Positions 22,778 through 35,499 of a stretch of 64,000 nucleotides of DNA are shown in pieces. The notes below the pieces were generated by a model. It worked only from the letters and a program-made list of their open reading frames with translations, had not been told where the DNA came from and ran no database searches. The stretch is from Scenedesmus sp. ARA3 (Eukaryota; Chlorophyta; Chlorophyceae; Sphaeropleales; Scenedesmaceae). Each line of letters opens with the position of its first letter. The first letter of the stretch is position 1. A program made the position numbers and the translations under genes. The DNA is taken from assembly GCA_004335835.1 (NCBI GenBank), contig RWJK01001849.1, positions 370,049-434,048 on the forward strand, written 5' to 3'.

Positions 22778-23990
22778 GCTGTCGGATGTGGTTGACTTGA
22801 AGGGCGATCGAACAGCAGATGTTTGCACCTGGAGTTCGAGATAAGATAATAGAAACGGCAACTAGAGGTTGTTGGTTGTGCTTTTGCGCTCATATACTCG
22901 CCAATGCGCCAGATGCCTGACAGAATCGTGGTCGCGCGTCATCAGCACAGCGTACTTTGGACCTACTGCATGCATCTTTCGTTCCGCAGCAATGCTCCGA
23001 CGAGCAGCGATCAAGCGAGAGATTATGATAGGAGCTTAGAACAACACTTGATTGATGTATCAATTTTGCCAAGGTGCAGCTGCACCGCCCGTACAAGAAT
23101 CCTCGTACTGTTGGAAACTGCAGTATTCTCCGACGTTTGACTGCTGGAAGGATGCAGTATGTATGCGAGCAAAGTGTACATTTCTGCAGCGTTTTCCAGG
23201 CACCAGTAAGCCATGTGCCCTGCAGACGCCACTCAGGTTTGCACACGCTGCTGTCTACTAACATCTACACACCAGCTCTTCATCAGCTTAGTATATAATT
23301 GGTACAACGTGCAAGCAGGTCAAACATTTCAAGTATAATGCAGCATAATGAGTACTCACATGGCTAGAAGTGGTCCCCCAAAAGGCCACCATGGCTGCTG
23401 AACCTCAGATTGCAAGCATGTGCAGCTCCTGCTTCTGCTCCTATGTGTCTTTTTGTATTACCTGCATTCATAACAAAACCTTGGTAGCCAGCGGCTTGCA
23501 TGCGAGCAATAACTGTTCAATACATTACAGCGCCGGCGCCAACATGGCAAGAGGACTAATACACTGCACTCAGGCGAACTTTTGCATGGTCTGGAAACCA
23601 AGCACTTCATCAAATCCCTGGTGCCCCCAGCATGGGCCATTGCATCTTGCCCAAACAGTTTGTCAGGCCACTGCATGCATTGCTGTGCACATGATGTACT
23701 GCACTCCGCACATGGCAGCCAGCAGCAGCACTCATTGCAGCTGCATGCCGCCCACGCCAAAGAACGGCGTTCAAGCACAACTGCCACTACAACATGCAAC
23801 TAAGCATGTGAAAGAACACAGCACTGCATTCCTGCAAAGGAAGTCCAACATGTGCGCAAATGCAACCTCTCAGGCAGCCAACGGTTCCCACAGCAGCCAA
23901 CTGGCAAGTGCCAGCTGTGCAGCAGCTGCTCCCCACGCACCAACAACAGCATGCGCTGCACATGCCACCCGCTGCAGCTGCTGCTTGAGC
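22778..23990. other. Intergenic between repeat-protein gene and NMD3
   Basis: Promoter of the minus-strand repeat gene and 3' region of NMD3. A part around 22880-23330 is poor in CAG and looks like unique sequence, but no exon series was found on either strand. Confidence 0.45.
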
Positions 23991-26900
23991 TCAGTCCTCC
24001 ATCATGTCTGAGCCGGCTTCATGGTGATGCTGGCCGCCTGCTGCTGCTGCTGCTGCTGCTGCTTCATCATCGTCCAGCCCCAGGCCCTCCAGATCATCCA
24101 GCAGCTCATCCAGCGGCACCTGCAGTGACAGGGAAGCAGCAGTATGTCACCTTTGAACACCTTTTCTATAATTATATTCATAGCAGCAGCTCCAGCACCA
24201 AGTCACAGTCAGAAGGCATGCCAGCATCAAGAGCCGCAGTGGTGCGCTCGCTAACGTACAACGCAATCACGCCCCACAATGCCAAGTCCCAGTACTGCCA
24301 CATACCACCCAGCTACATCATCACTATCATCACCACTGCCGAACAGCACCACCCCACGCACCTGCGGCAGCTCCCCTTCACTGTCCTCCTCATCAGAGTC
24401 CATGCCGCGCGGCGCAGGCACCGCAGCTGCTGCTGCCGGCCCTGCCCCTGCTGCTGCTGCTGCTGCTGCTGGCGCCTTGTAGAGCGCCACCCTGGCGCGC
24501 ATCTCTGCATCTTCTTCAAGCTCCTCCATGAACCGCTCACGGTCAGCAGCCTCAGCTGCCTCGTTGCGGCCCCTGCAGCAGACAAATGGTATGATGCTGG
24601 TCAGCATTGCAGCGCATTGTAGATAACTTTTGCTACACGCTTGTGCGTCCAGGAAACGTGCAGCCACAGCAGACACCAGGCCACAGGTGTGTGCGCAAAC
24701 AAGGAGCACAGGCCTGCACATCACCACAGCCGACACCATCGACAACCACGGTTGGTGCTATCACATATCAACAACTGCCAACATAAATTGTCGATTGGTG
24801 CATAACGCTGCCACATAATGCGCAGCCCACCTGTCCTCCCCAGCCTCAATGGGCAGGTGCTTCAGCTTCCAGGAGCGCCCGCCCCTGCCGCGCGTCTTGC
24901 GCCGCTTCTCCTCATAGCTCTTGCGCACCAGCACCACATCGGGCACAGCGCCGCCGCGGTTCACGTGCGCCTCAAAGTCCATGTTGACCAAGTTGGCGTT
25001 TGCAATGTCATAGCCCAGCGCGTGGTCGCCTGCGAAAAAAGCACAGCACAGTAAAGCAGAATTAAGGATGGAGCTGAGTGCAGGAGATCACCAAGATAGC
25101 GCATCAACGCATGTGAGTCAGCGGAGCACATGAGTGAAGCACAGCACAGAAAGGTTAGGCACGCAGGAGCATGGGTGTAACAGCGCATGCGCCACCGCAA
25201 CACAAGATGTGAAGAAGCATAAAATGCGAGTTGCTGTGATGTGAACGATCTGCAATCACCCCAGCCACATGTAAAACCATGGCAACATCAACAATTCTCA
25301 AACCACCTGTTTCCAGCCTACCTGGGTGCAGGATGTGGCCGAGGTGTGTCTTGGTGTAGAACACCGTGTCGTTCCGCCCGAAGTCGCTCTTGCGCGCCAC
25401 CTGCGCCTCAGCCAGGCACCAGCGCGTGCCGCCCTGCGCAAACGCGCCATAGCCGCTGCCCGCAGCCCCCTGCAGCGGCTCTATGTCCAGCACAACATAC
25501 TCCACCAGCTGCCTTGCACTCATCATGGCTTGAAAAGGGGTGCGCCAGTAGACTGGCGCCTCCATGTGTGCTGCGCGTAGGTTTGTTGGGTCCAGCAGGG
25601 TGAGCACGTTGGTGATACGGCTGCACAGAACCAGGGGCCCCAGTGAGCCGAGCGAGCTGGCGAGCTTTGCTGGCAGGCAGATGAGGTCGTCCTGCAAGCA
25701 GAAAAGGCGGGAAAACGCGTCAAGCAGAGTCCATGCACATGTGTGTGATAAGCGGCAAGATAGAATAACAGCTGTGTCGACCCTGCAGTACTCTATGCGC
25801 TGCCACAACGGCAGATCAAGCTCAATCCAGGCCTGCAGCTTTTTAGACAAACACACAGCGCGTGACTCCATCGCGTGCGTGCTGCGCACCTTGCAGACCG
25901 GCGCGATCTCCACTGAGAAGGTGTACTTGTAGTTGTAGGTGGAGGTGTGGATGTCATGAGACACCAGCTGCTTGTCTGAGCGGAAGCGCGCCGGCACCAC
26001 TCCCTGCGGCCAGCAGCACAGCACGAGGGGCAGCAGATGAGTAGAAAAAGAGGGAAAGACAGGCGCCTTCAACTACACAAAACAGAGCGCGGCCATGCTG
26101 CTGAGATCAAGCAGGTCCCAGCAACAACGAAGAAAGCCGACGTTCAAATCCCTCGCCACTGCCAACGCAAACAGTGAATGCAGAACCATGCTCCCACAAC
26201 CCCACACCCCAAATAACTGCAGGCCCACCTGCAGGAAGTCGATGATCTTCAGCCCGTGCGCCCTGTTGGCGAAGAAGAAGTCCAGCCCCTCGTGGTTGTC
26301 CTTCATGTTGATGCACTGCGCGTCTGCGCCAGCCCGCAGGATGAGCTGCTCCAGGTACAGGAAGGTGCGCTTGTGCGGCACGTGCTGCCGCACCTGCGTG
26401 GGGCGCAGTGAATGTAAGGCAGGGCGAAACACAGCAGCAAGTGATGCAGTGAGTGATAGACACCACCCTCAAATATAGTTGCATCCTGTTGCTGCGTTTC
26501 GTGACAAGGTTATGTGGCACTTACTCCGCAGCAGGCGACCAGGTTTGCCCTGCTGCACCACACATGCGACATGGTCAAGCCTTTCTGTCTTTCCCACGCT
26601 GCCTGCCGCTGCGCTGCCCTCTCCCGCCCACCTGCACGCAAGCCGTCCAGCTGTTGGGGTTTGCGTTGGCGCGGTTGCACTCCAGGCACATGTGGTTCTC
26701 CACCACAAACTCGACCACGAAGCCCTGCTGCAGGATGGTGCCGTTCATGACCTCATCTTGGATGGTCAGCTTCACCTTGAGCCGCTTGCTGTGCGGCTCC
26801 GTCCAGATGAAGCCGGCATCAACCAGCTTCACCTTCTGCGTGGGTTGGAAGTGCAGGGTTTGGTGGTGGTGGGGTGGTGGTGGGGAGTGGGGACAGCAGC

Positions 26901-28295
26901 GTGGACAGTGAGCAAGGGCATGCTAAACTGTGGGCGGTGAATGGCAGCAATAACACATGACCTGCCAAACAAGACAATTGCACGGGCGCTGCTGATGCTG
27001 CTGCAGCTGCTGGGGCTCAACAGGAAACCAATCACATGCGTAACAAGACAGCATTTGCTGGAAGGGGTCAGACAGCTCCAATAGAAGATACATCACAGAT
27101 GTCAGATGTAGTTGCGTATAATGTATTATCATCAGTCCCCTTACACACAACAGCGCTGCTCACATAACACCAGCCAATGTGGCGGAAACGCACACTGCAC
27201 AACATGCGTGCCACCAGCCTGCCGCCACCCACCAGCCGATGCAGCTGCTGCAGGTGCCATGCAACACGTGCTGCTGCAAGCAACCACACTCTCCCGCAAC
27301 CGGCACAGCAGCACATGATGCGTCTTGCCGCTGCAGCAAAACCAGCCAGCCAGCCAACTCCATCTCACCATCAACATACAGCACGCTGTGCCGATTCGCA
27401 CCTGCAGCCCCCTGATGCGCTTTGTGCAGAAGGTGAGCAGCTGCATGCACAGCTGCCACAACAAGCAACATGCAACATGCAGCATGCAGCGCTGCGGGCC
27501 TCGCACCTGCAGCCCCCTGATGCGCTTTGTGCAGAAGGTGAGCAGCTCCTTGCTCTCCGGCTCTGCGCGCACCCAGTGCTTGGGCGGCTGCAAGTACCGC
27601 CCACACTCCTTGCACCACAGGATGGTGACCTGAGATACCGTAGCAGCAGCAGCAGCAGCAGCAGGAATGAGAAGCGCCGCAGGACAACAGTGGGTTCTGA
27701 AAGCACAGGTATGCAGCGAGCATGAGCACAGGGATGCAGCGAGCACGCACTTTGCAGCAAGTGACAGCAGGGGCAGGCTTCCTCCATGGTCCTGAAGCAG
27801 AGCCAGGCAGCAACGCATGGTCATGACCCTTGCCTGCACAGAGCTGTCTAAGCCCTCACGCATGGCCATGCATGAGCTGCATGTGCATCTGCTAGTAAGC
27901 AGCAGGTGCAACAGCCGCATGGAGCTCAACGCAGCACGCACAGCAGCAAGCGAGCTGAGACTAAAACAGCACTTGAACATGTCCCCCGCATCATGCGGGC
28001 AACCCCACCTGCTTCTGGATGCCCTCTGTGATGTCTACTTGTGAGCGGATGCAGTTGACGCACATGTTGGCGGGGTTGGGCATGATGTTGGTGCCACACA
28101 GGCAGCACAGGCTGCAGCAGGCACAGCAAAACACGGTGGGACATGGCAGGACATGCAGGCTACAGATGCGCCTTCGTCGCTGCATGCAGATGCAGCTGTG
28201 ACTCAAAGTATGTAGCGATTCAAAGTACTATGTTGCCATGCAATGCAGAAGTTGCCAGCTGCATGGGTCAAGCCGGAAGCAAGCAGCATGCACAG

Positions 28296-28338
<43 letters not shown>

Positions 28339-28421
28339 AACAAAGCAAGCTCCACCAGCACTCACACGTAGCCCTGCGTCTGCTGTGGGTGAAACACCGC
28401 AGCATGGCCCTGCTGATTCAT
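23991..28421 (-). CDS. NMD3: 60S ribosomal export protein NMD3
   Basis: Ten exons: 28366-28421, 28009-28111, 27507-27629, 26632-26835, 26229-26393, 25890-26003, 25322-25691, 24831-25029, 24362-24572, 23991-24119. They join without a phase error to 557 aa. NMD3 is the adaptor that binds the nascent 60S subunit and recruits exportin CRM1/XPO1. The zinc-binding N-terminus is intact: CCLCGTNIMPNPANMCVNC, then ILWCKECGRY, then HMCLECNR. Further family blocks are DAGFIWTEPHSKRLKVKLTI, LDFFFANRAHGLKIIDF, SHDIHTSTYNYKYTFSVEI and RRKTRGRGGRSWKLKHLP. The C-terminus is acidic with hydrophobic residues (LDELLDDLEGLGLDDDE), as expected for the CRM1 export signal, and carries poly-Ala from a CAG tract. Exon 1 is tiny and was placed by phase and a gtgagt donor. 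Confidence 0.95.
27403..27446 (-). pseudogene. Partial duplicate of NMD3 exon 3 inside the next intron
   Basis: On the minus strand this piece encodes LLTFCTKRIRGLQ followed by gtgcga, identical to the 3' end of exon 3 (27507-27550) including its donor. The upstream part of the exon is absent and an in-frame path through it is not needed. It lies ~100 bp downstream of the real exon, within the intron before exon 4. Confidence 0.8.
28300..28336. repeat. (CAG)n microsatellite in NMD3 intron 1
   Basis: About 12 uninterrupted GCA/CAG triplets between NMD3 exons 1 and 2. Confidence 0.95.
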
Positions 28422-31400
28422 GGCGTCCTGCGACAAGCTGCCGCTGCTGCCCAGCAGTTCCGGTGGCTCAGGCTATGACGGTGTGTAACTCGTGCTCGCT
28501 TGTCGCTGCAGTTGATGATAGCAAGCAACGTAACGTAGGCAAAAATACCTGTTCTGTGCCGCGAGCAGCCTTGTACGGTGCTAAGCCCAGTGCGACTCTG
28601 TGAGCGACGGCAGACAACTTCGTGTCACGTTGAAACAACTCTTGAACATAAAATCTAGCACTCGTAGGCATGAATGTTGCTTACGCTCTCGTATGCGGCA
28701 GGAGTTACTGACATGTTACATGCCATGGTTAGGGACACCAGCCTGGGAGGGACAGCACCCTGATCAGCAAACGCCGTGCGCTCAAACCGCAGGCCCGAGG
28801 CCTACAACATTCGTCAACCAGAATGCCGATCTGCCCTTCGCTCTACTGGCCGGCAGCATGCTTGCACAAACGAACGGCTGTGTTTGTGGCGAGGGGAGCT
28901 GCAGCAGGGTGGCAGCAGTCTGTTTTTTTGCATGCGGGGGAGGATGTGCAACACACTTGAACCTGGCTGCTCGGCACTGCTGCATTCTTGCTCACATGTG
29001 CCAAAACAGCCCAAAACCATGTACACTTGCGTTGTCCACTTACAGCAACAGTTTCAAACCCTTGTGTTTGGGCCGGTGACTGCAGCAGCATGTATTTTCG
29101 GTTACCAGCGCGTTACCAGCAGCTAATCACCAACGCGCAGGTGAATCAATCTGGTGCTCACAACCACCTCCACCTGACAACCTGTTGCAGGGGACCCTGC
29201 CACCCAGGTTTGCGGATGCATGTGCTTCTTGCCAGCGGTACGAAAGCACCTTGACACGCACGATGGCAGCATGCATGTCCCTCCTACGCAACATACTGCG
29301 CCAAAGCGAGATGCGTGCGTGATCGTCAAACAGATCACCTGCTATGATAGCAGAGACACAAGCATACAATACGTGTGCGTGTTCGCAGGCCAGTAAGCAA
29401 GTCTGCACTGGCTAGCAGCACCATTTTCTTGACCACGCACATCCGACCAGTGATACAACAGTACTGATGAAGGGACCAACAACACAAGTACACGCTGTGA
29501 CTGCCATACCCCAACCGCCAGAGCATTTGCACACTCACGCCTCAAAAGCTGTGCCGTCCCAGCTGTCTGTGTTGTCTTGATGCCGCTGCTCCGCACACCG
29601 CCCCACATGCCGCGTCAAATCATGCTGCCGCCTCATCACTGACGACCATATCAAGTACGTGACTGTGCCTTGCACATTGCTTGCGCAAAGCACTGACTCA
29701 CAACCTACATGTAAGAATGTATCTCGCCAGCGCCCCATGGCGGGAATGTCAATGCCGCACACTCGGGTGTGGTCACAGCAACGGCATGGGACCTCACACA
29801 AGGCAACCCAGACAGCATGGTTGCAGCCGTCGAACGTTTGCGGTACTGGCTGTCCTAGAGACAACGTACACGATGTGGCAGGTGAACATTCACTAACACA
29901 CCGCTGGGCATCAAAAGCTCAAACAGCAGACACTGACAGCTCAAAAGGGCGCTGCCAGTAGCTACGCAGCAGCCAAGAGCAGCTGGCTGCATACATGCAC
30001 TGTGGCAAATGACACATTGTGCTGTGAAGGCAGCAATGGCACCGCCACAGACTGCATGTCATGCGTTCGGCAGTGCAAAAAGCTCCCACATGTCGCCAAT
30101 GCACAACATGTGGCGTGATGTGTATTGAGTTGATGCAAGCACTGGCTGTGCCGGAGGCTATCCACTGGCCACTCTCAGGCCTCTGCTGCCGCCGCATGCC
30201 ATGCAGACGCATGCCGCAGGCAACATCAGCAGTAAGTAACCAGGTCGGTCGCACGTTGCTGCCGCTGTCAGCCTCATGCGTGCCGTACAACAGTGCTGCT
30301 CGGCGCAATGCTATAAATGTCTGCCGGCTTCAATGAAAGCAGGCTGGTCAAGCTGATGTACTCGAATGTGATTGGATGCTTATACTCAACAAGATGACAG
30401 CAGCGTCACATGATGACCAACCCCGCACCACCGGAGTGCAAAGCCGTCACCCGTGCACGTGTCCTTGACATCAGCTACCGCACCTACCCATAACCCCCCA
30501 TACCACGCTGCAGCCCAGGCTCTAACGCAGCACCCTCTTCAGTAAAAGATGTTGTAGGATTCAACCCACCCTAAAAGCAACAGCCTGAAAGTGCCCCATT
30601 GATTGACAGAACATATCCCAGCTAGCAACCTCAGCTGAAACATGCAAGCGCTCCTCCACCACACCAGCTGCACGCAGCTCCTCCACTGCAACTGACATGT
30701 CTGCAGCTCCCCCTCTTGATATACACATGCACATGGGTGAGAGCACCTTGCAGCAATCACGGAGCTGCTAGGCAGTCGTTACTGCCTGTAGGAACAGCAG
30801 CAATGCCAGCACCTGACAACACCCAGGGCTGCCGCTGTATTCCACATGTCTGTAAGTAGAGTAGTGCCTGCCCAAGGCTCCTGCAGCACCACACACCATG
30901 CAGAGGCAAGCACAAACAAGCAACGCCTCCATGCAACAGCATGCCATAGCGCTGCGCGTCACTCTCCAACCAATGAAGCTTCATCCGACAACCACGCGGT
31001 TGGGGAAGGCCCTGAAGGCCTCAGACGCAGCAGCCAGCAGTAACGGTTGCATTCTCTTTGCCACCACACTGGCAAAACGATTGTGTTGCACACATACATA
31101 CATGCGTCATCTCCAATTCCATCTTTCAAAAAGCAGCGACGTACAAGCGGCAACGCGCAGCAAGCACAGCACCAGGCGGGCCCGCCATGCAGCGAATGCA
31201 CACGCCCAAGAAAGACAGCTGCCGCAGTGTAACAAGCAATGTAACAAGCTGAAAGTTGCACACACGAATACCTGCCATGCAGTAACCAGGCACAGGCGGG
31301 GTGGAGCCAACAATCACATTTGAAGCAGGCAGCAGCTGTAGCCACTCACGCATGCTATGACAGGGCACCTGCAACGCAGCCGCAACCGGGCGAGGCAACG

Positions 31401-31963
31401 AGCCCACAGCTGCTGCTGCGCGTTAAGCAACAACACCCCAAATGTGCAACTGCCTGCTCAACTCAATCAACTCAGTAGTACAAGCTATCCCTGATGTGTC
31501 AGGGCAGCCACACAGCCCAACTGTATAGAGAAGTCCGCGCAATGGGCAATGCATGCGGCACTGCAACTTTGTGCGTCATCCCTTCTTTCGACAGACCTCT
31601 TTTGCATCTTTCCATGCATGTACAACACATGCGTGTACTGTGCGTGTTGCAGTAGGGTTCAGGTTTGCGCCAACAGCATGCATGCAACGGTAGGATTGAT
31701 CTTCGCCACACAGCACGCGCTCCAACCAATGACACGAACACAACCCCAAAAGCTGAGCCTTTCCCACTGTACCTCATGCTCAGATCTTCACTGCCACATA
31801 GACAAACAAGCCAGCAAGCAAGCCTGCCACATAGCAACCCATGCGGGGCTCCATGCGTCAGCTTGCTGCAGAGTATATCACACATACAACTACAAGAGCA
31901 TCGTTCCTATGCAGGATGCCCTCTCCAACTGCACTCACCAACCCACACCACCATGTCATTCTG
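28422..31963. other. Long intergenic region, 3.5 kb, no supported gene
   Basis: It separates NMD3 and the ankyrin-RING gene, both on the minus strand. The longest frame of non-repetitive composition is a minus-strand one at 29535-29864 (PVPQTFDGCNHAVWVALCE, PAMGRWRDTF). It matches no family I know and I could not connect it to a second exon. I leave it uncalled. No RNA gene was recognised. Confidence 0.4.
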
Positions 31964-34900
31964 TTATATACCGGCACCAGACACCAGCTGTACGTCAAAC
32001 TTTCCCGCCTTGTGTGTTGGCAGCAGTCCAAACTCGCCAATGTAGCTGCGGCACAGCGGGCATGTTGCACCAGTGCGGGTGCTGCTGGCAACCAGCTGCC
32101 GTGCACACGCCAGGCACAGCGCATGCATGCAGGGGCCAATCGCAACTGACACATCCTCCTCCCAACACACACAGCACTGCTCCTCATACCAGCCGCTGCT
32201 GGCGGCTCTTGACAGCCCTGAGCAACCTGCAGCGCTGCTGCACGCCTTCATACCAGCAGCGCCTGCCGCAGCCTCGCAGGCAACTGCGCAGCTGCCCGCA
32301 GCAGCGCAGCACGCAGTGCTGCTTGCACTGTCTGCCGTCTCGGCGCGCACCAGCTTGTCTGCCGCAGCGGCGGCAGCAGCAGCAGCAGCGTCGCTGCAAC
32401 AGCTGGCATCGCCACGCCGCGAGCAGCGCGGGCTGTCGCAGCAGAAGCTGCAGCTGCCGCATGCCACGCCGCAGCAAGCACCAGAACAGCCAGGCTCCAA
32501 AGCAGGTGTTGCTCCAGGAAGCTCCTTAGGTGTGCCTGGGACGCCTGGCAGTGCATCTTCTGCTGTGTCATGCAGCTGCGCAGCCTGCAGGCGTGTTGTT
32601 TGGATCTGCTCTAGCTGCTGCAGCTCCTGCGTGAGCTTGGCCTGCATCACGCCAGCTGCAATGGACTTCAGGCTTGGAGGTCCGTACGCCCTGGCAGCAG
32701 GAGACAGGCAAGTGGCGGCCGCAAGTGTCAGATAACGGATAAATTTGTCTCAGCAGCTGCAACAGAACCAGGGGCGGAGCAGTGCAACCAAACTGCCCCG
32801 CATAGAATTGCATCCATAGCAAAGACACAGCACAGCCACCGAAACATTACACAACTTTAGTGTGCATGGTTGTCCACACCACCTTACCCAGCCAGTAGCC
32901 AGCTGGCACTTCATCAGTGCCCACTGACAGCTGAGGCACGCACCGGCTGCAACCCCAGGACGTCAAGCCCCCTCGCATCGACAGTAGTACAATATCGCAA
33001 CACAATAATTTCAGGCACCATGCCCCGAACCCGCCCGCTTCACCTTGGGGCGTCAGGCTGCAGCACCTCCAGCACCCGGACGACCACAGCACAGTTTCAA
33101 AGCACACAACCATGTCTACACTACAACAACAAACAGCCATCACAGGCTTTACCACACCCCGCAGGCCTCACCTGGGCGCATCAGGCTGCAGCGCCTCCAG
33201 CACCCTCGCAAGAGACAGCGTGGGCGTGAGCACGCGAGCCATCTGGCGGTAGCCGCGGTGCGCTGCCAGCTGCGCAGGGTTCATGCCGTACAGGTTGCTG
33301 ATGGAGCGAGGGTCTTGGGCACGTGGCGCCTCCGGCGGCCCGCTGATCAGCTGCACCACCTGCAACAGACACAGCGCAGCGACAAGACAAACGAGAGATC
33401 AACAGCATGTACAAGCCACAAGGGGTTCAAAGCTGACGCATGCACAGGAATGCGGCCCACGTGTCTGATGCTTCCTGGCTTGCCTTGGACACACAACGCC
33501 TTGCATCAGCATCTTGCCCGCTGAGCACCCCGGGCCATCACTCCCCCTACTCACGTAGTGCTGCAGCAGCATCAGCGCGATGGGCATGTGGTTGCGCACC
33601 ACCGCCAGGTGCAGCGGTGTGCTGCCCACGGGTACGGTCAGCCACGCGTCAAACACGCGGTCGTTGACCAGCGAGCCGTCTGCTCCCGCCTGCAGCAGCG
33701 ACAGCACCAGCGGCTCGCTGCAGCCCCACACGGCGTAGTGCAGCGGCGTGAAGCCGCTCAAGTTGCGCTTGTTGGCAAACCTGCACAAGGAAAGGGACAA
33801 GCAGACAACAGCCAGCAGCAAGGAAAGCGTGAGCAGACCACATGAGAGAGCAACCCAACTCTGATGTTGGAGTGAGTGCTGGTGCTGGGCTCTAGCACCG
33901 CCAGTGCAGGGCCGCGAGTTATAGCATTACAAAGCTGAGTTTGGTAGCCACAAGCTCAACACAGCGCGCAGCTTGCATGTCTGCAGGCAGGGAACGTAGG
34001 TCACTGTCCAGGCGTACACACGTCATACACAACATATTGTTGTGCGTCCGTACTAAAATCACAGCACACAGCAAATATGAATATTCAAGGTTTGTCTCGC
34101 ACCTGCTGGCCAGGTTTCTGTCCCGCGCCTTCTGCAGCAGGTACTCAGCCACCTCGCTGTGGCCATGCAGCGCGGCATAGTGCAGGCACCTGAGGTGGGC
34201 AGGTGCACCAAACAGAGACACAGGGCAGATGTCACTGGGCGTATGGTTTGTCTGTGTTTGCAGGGTACAGGTGTTGACGTCAGCAGGCACCTGAAGCCCA
34301 CAAGACAACAACGTGGAGAAAGTTATGTTGTGCGTCTGCTTTAAGTCCCGACTTCACAACCCTTTCCTGCATAAAAGCATGCTGTTGCACGCTGCAGCTG
34401 CCGGTAACTCCCACATGCACAGCAGGCAGCAGCTGCCACATGCACAACAGGCAGCAGCTGCCAGTAACTCCCACATGCACAGCAGGCAACAGCACCCAAC
34501 AGCTGCCAGCAACTCCAACACGCACAGCAGGCAGCAGCTGCTAGCCACTCCAACATGCACAGCACCCAGCAGCTGCCAGCAGCTGCCACATGCACAGCAG
34601 GCAGCAGCTGCCAGCAGCTGCCCACATGCACGGCAGGCAGCAGCACTCACGTGTTGCCCTCCCGGTCCACTGCAAACAGGTTGGCTGCGCCCTCCACCAG
34701 CAGCTGTGTGCACACCAGGTGCCCCTGCTTGGCCGCCACAATCAGCGGCGTGCGGCGGTACAGGTCGCGTGCATTCACCGTCTGACGCAGGCGCCTAAAA
34801 GAGACAAGCTGCTGCTCAAGCGGCTGATGCGGCTGCACCTGCTGCTGCTGCTGATCCTGCTGAGAGTCGTCAGCTAGTGCAGGGAGACTGTGCTGCTCCA

Positions 34901-35499
34901 GCTGCTCTTGCTGGTGCTCTGGATCGGCCTGCTGCTGCTGTTCGTCAGCTTCCTGCCGCTGCTCTTGCTGCTCGCAGATGCCTTGCGACTGCTTGTGCTC
35001 TTCGCTGCAAGCAGGCTGCTGCTCAGGCTGCTGCTGTGCCTGCACAGGGCAAGGAAACATGTAGCCCAGGGTCAGGTTGTGTGCATGGCTGAATTATGCA
35101 AATCTATCCTAGTCACTGACTTGCAAAATGGCTCAGACCCTACAGTAGTTACAAGTGGCAATAGTGCAGCGTCGCCACCACCACCAGCACTGCTGCTGCT
35201 GCTGCTGCTGCTGTGCAAGCCTGCCAGGCTGAGGTCCTGGCCGACTTGCAGCTCCCACTCACGTTGAATTCCTGTCTGACTGCCTCAACCAAAGGCTCAA
35301 GGACAGCTGAGATCACGTCGCTGTGGCCCTGCTTGGCAGCCAGGTGGAGCACGCCCCTCCTCTTCACCAGGGTGACCGAGGAGGCAATCAGCTTGGGCTC
35401 CTCGACGATTTGGCGCTTCACCCAAGCAACATCGCCACTAACTGCTGCATCCAGGATGTCTTGCGACTCCCTTGACAGCGCGCTTTGCAAGTTGCCCAT
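31964..35499 (-). CDS. Ankyrin-repeat RING E3 ubiquitin ligase (XBAT/XB3-like)
   Basis: Six exons (35263-35499, 34651-35039, 34103-34189, 33555-33780, 33172-33359, 31964-32690) give 617 aa with consistent phases. The start MGNLQSALS is a typical N-myristoylation site, as in plant XB3/XBAT ligases. Ankyrin repeats follow: GVLHLAAKQGHSDVISAVLE, RTPLIVAAKQGHLVCTQLLV, CLHYAALHGHSEVAEYLL, GFTPLHYAVWG, GSTPLHLAVVRNHMPIALML and MNPAQLAAHRGYRQMARVL. The C-terminal RING is C3HC4 at ~548-589: CxxC (CCVC), GPCMHALCLAC, then CPLC. A CAG-derived Gln/Glu-rich insert splits ankyrin repeats 1 and 2, and a ten-Ala run precedes the RING. The protein should transfer ubiquitin at membranes in signalling; the target is unknown. 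Confidence 0.88.
34190..34650. repeat. Minisatellite in intron 2 of the ankyrin-RING gene
   Basis: From about 34400 to 34650 the words cacatgcacagcaggcagca and agctgccagtaactcc recur with a unit of roughly 30-36 bp and many variants. The array fills most of the intron between exons 34651-35039 and 34103-34189. Confidence 0.8.

Noticed and set aside
29535..29864. Minus-strand frame of 109 codons with several Cys
   Set aside because: No family, no second exon and no clear splice sites; kept only as a remark.
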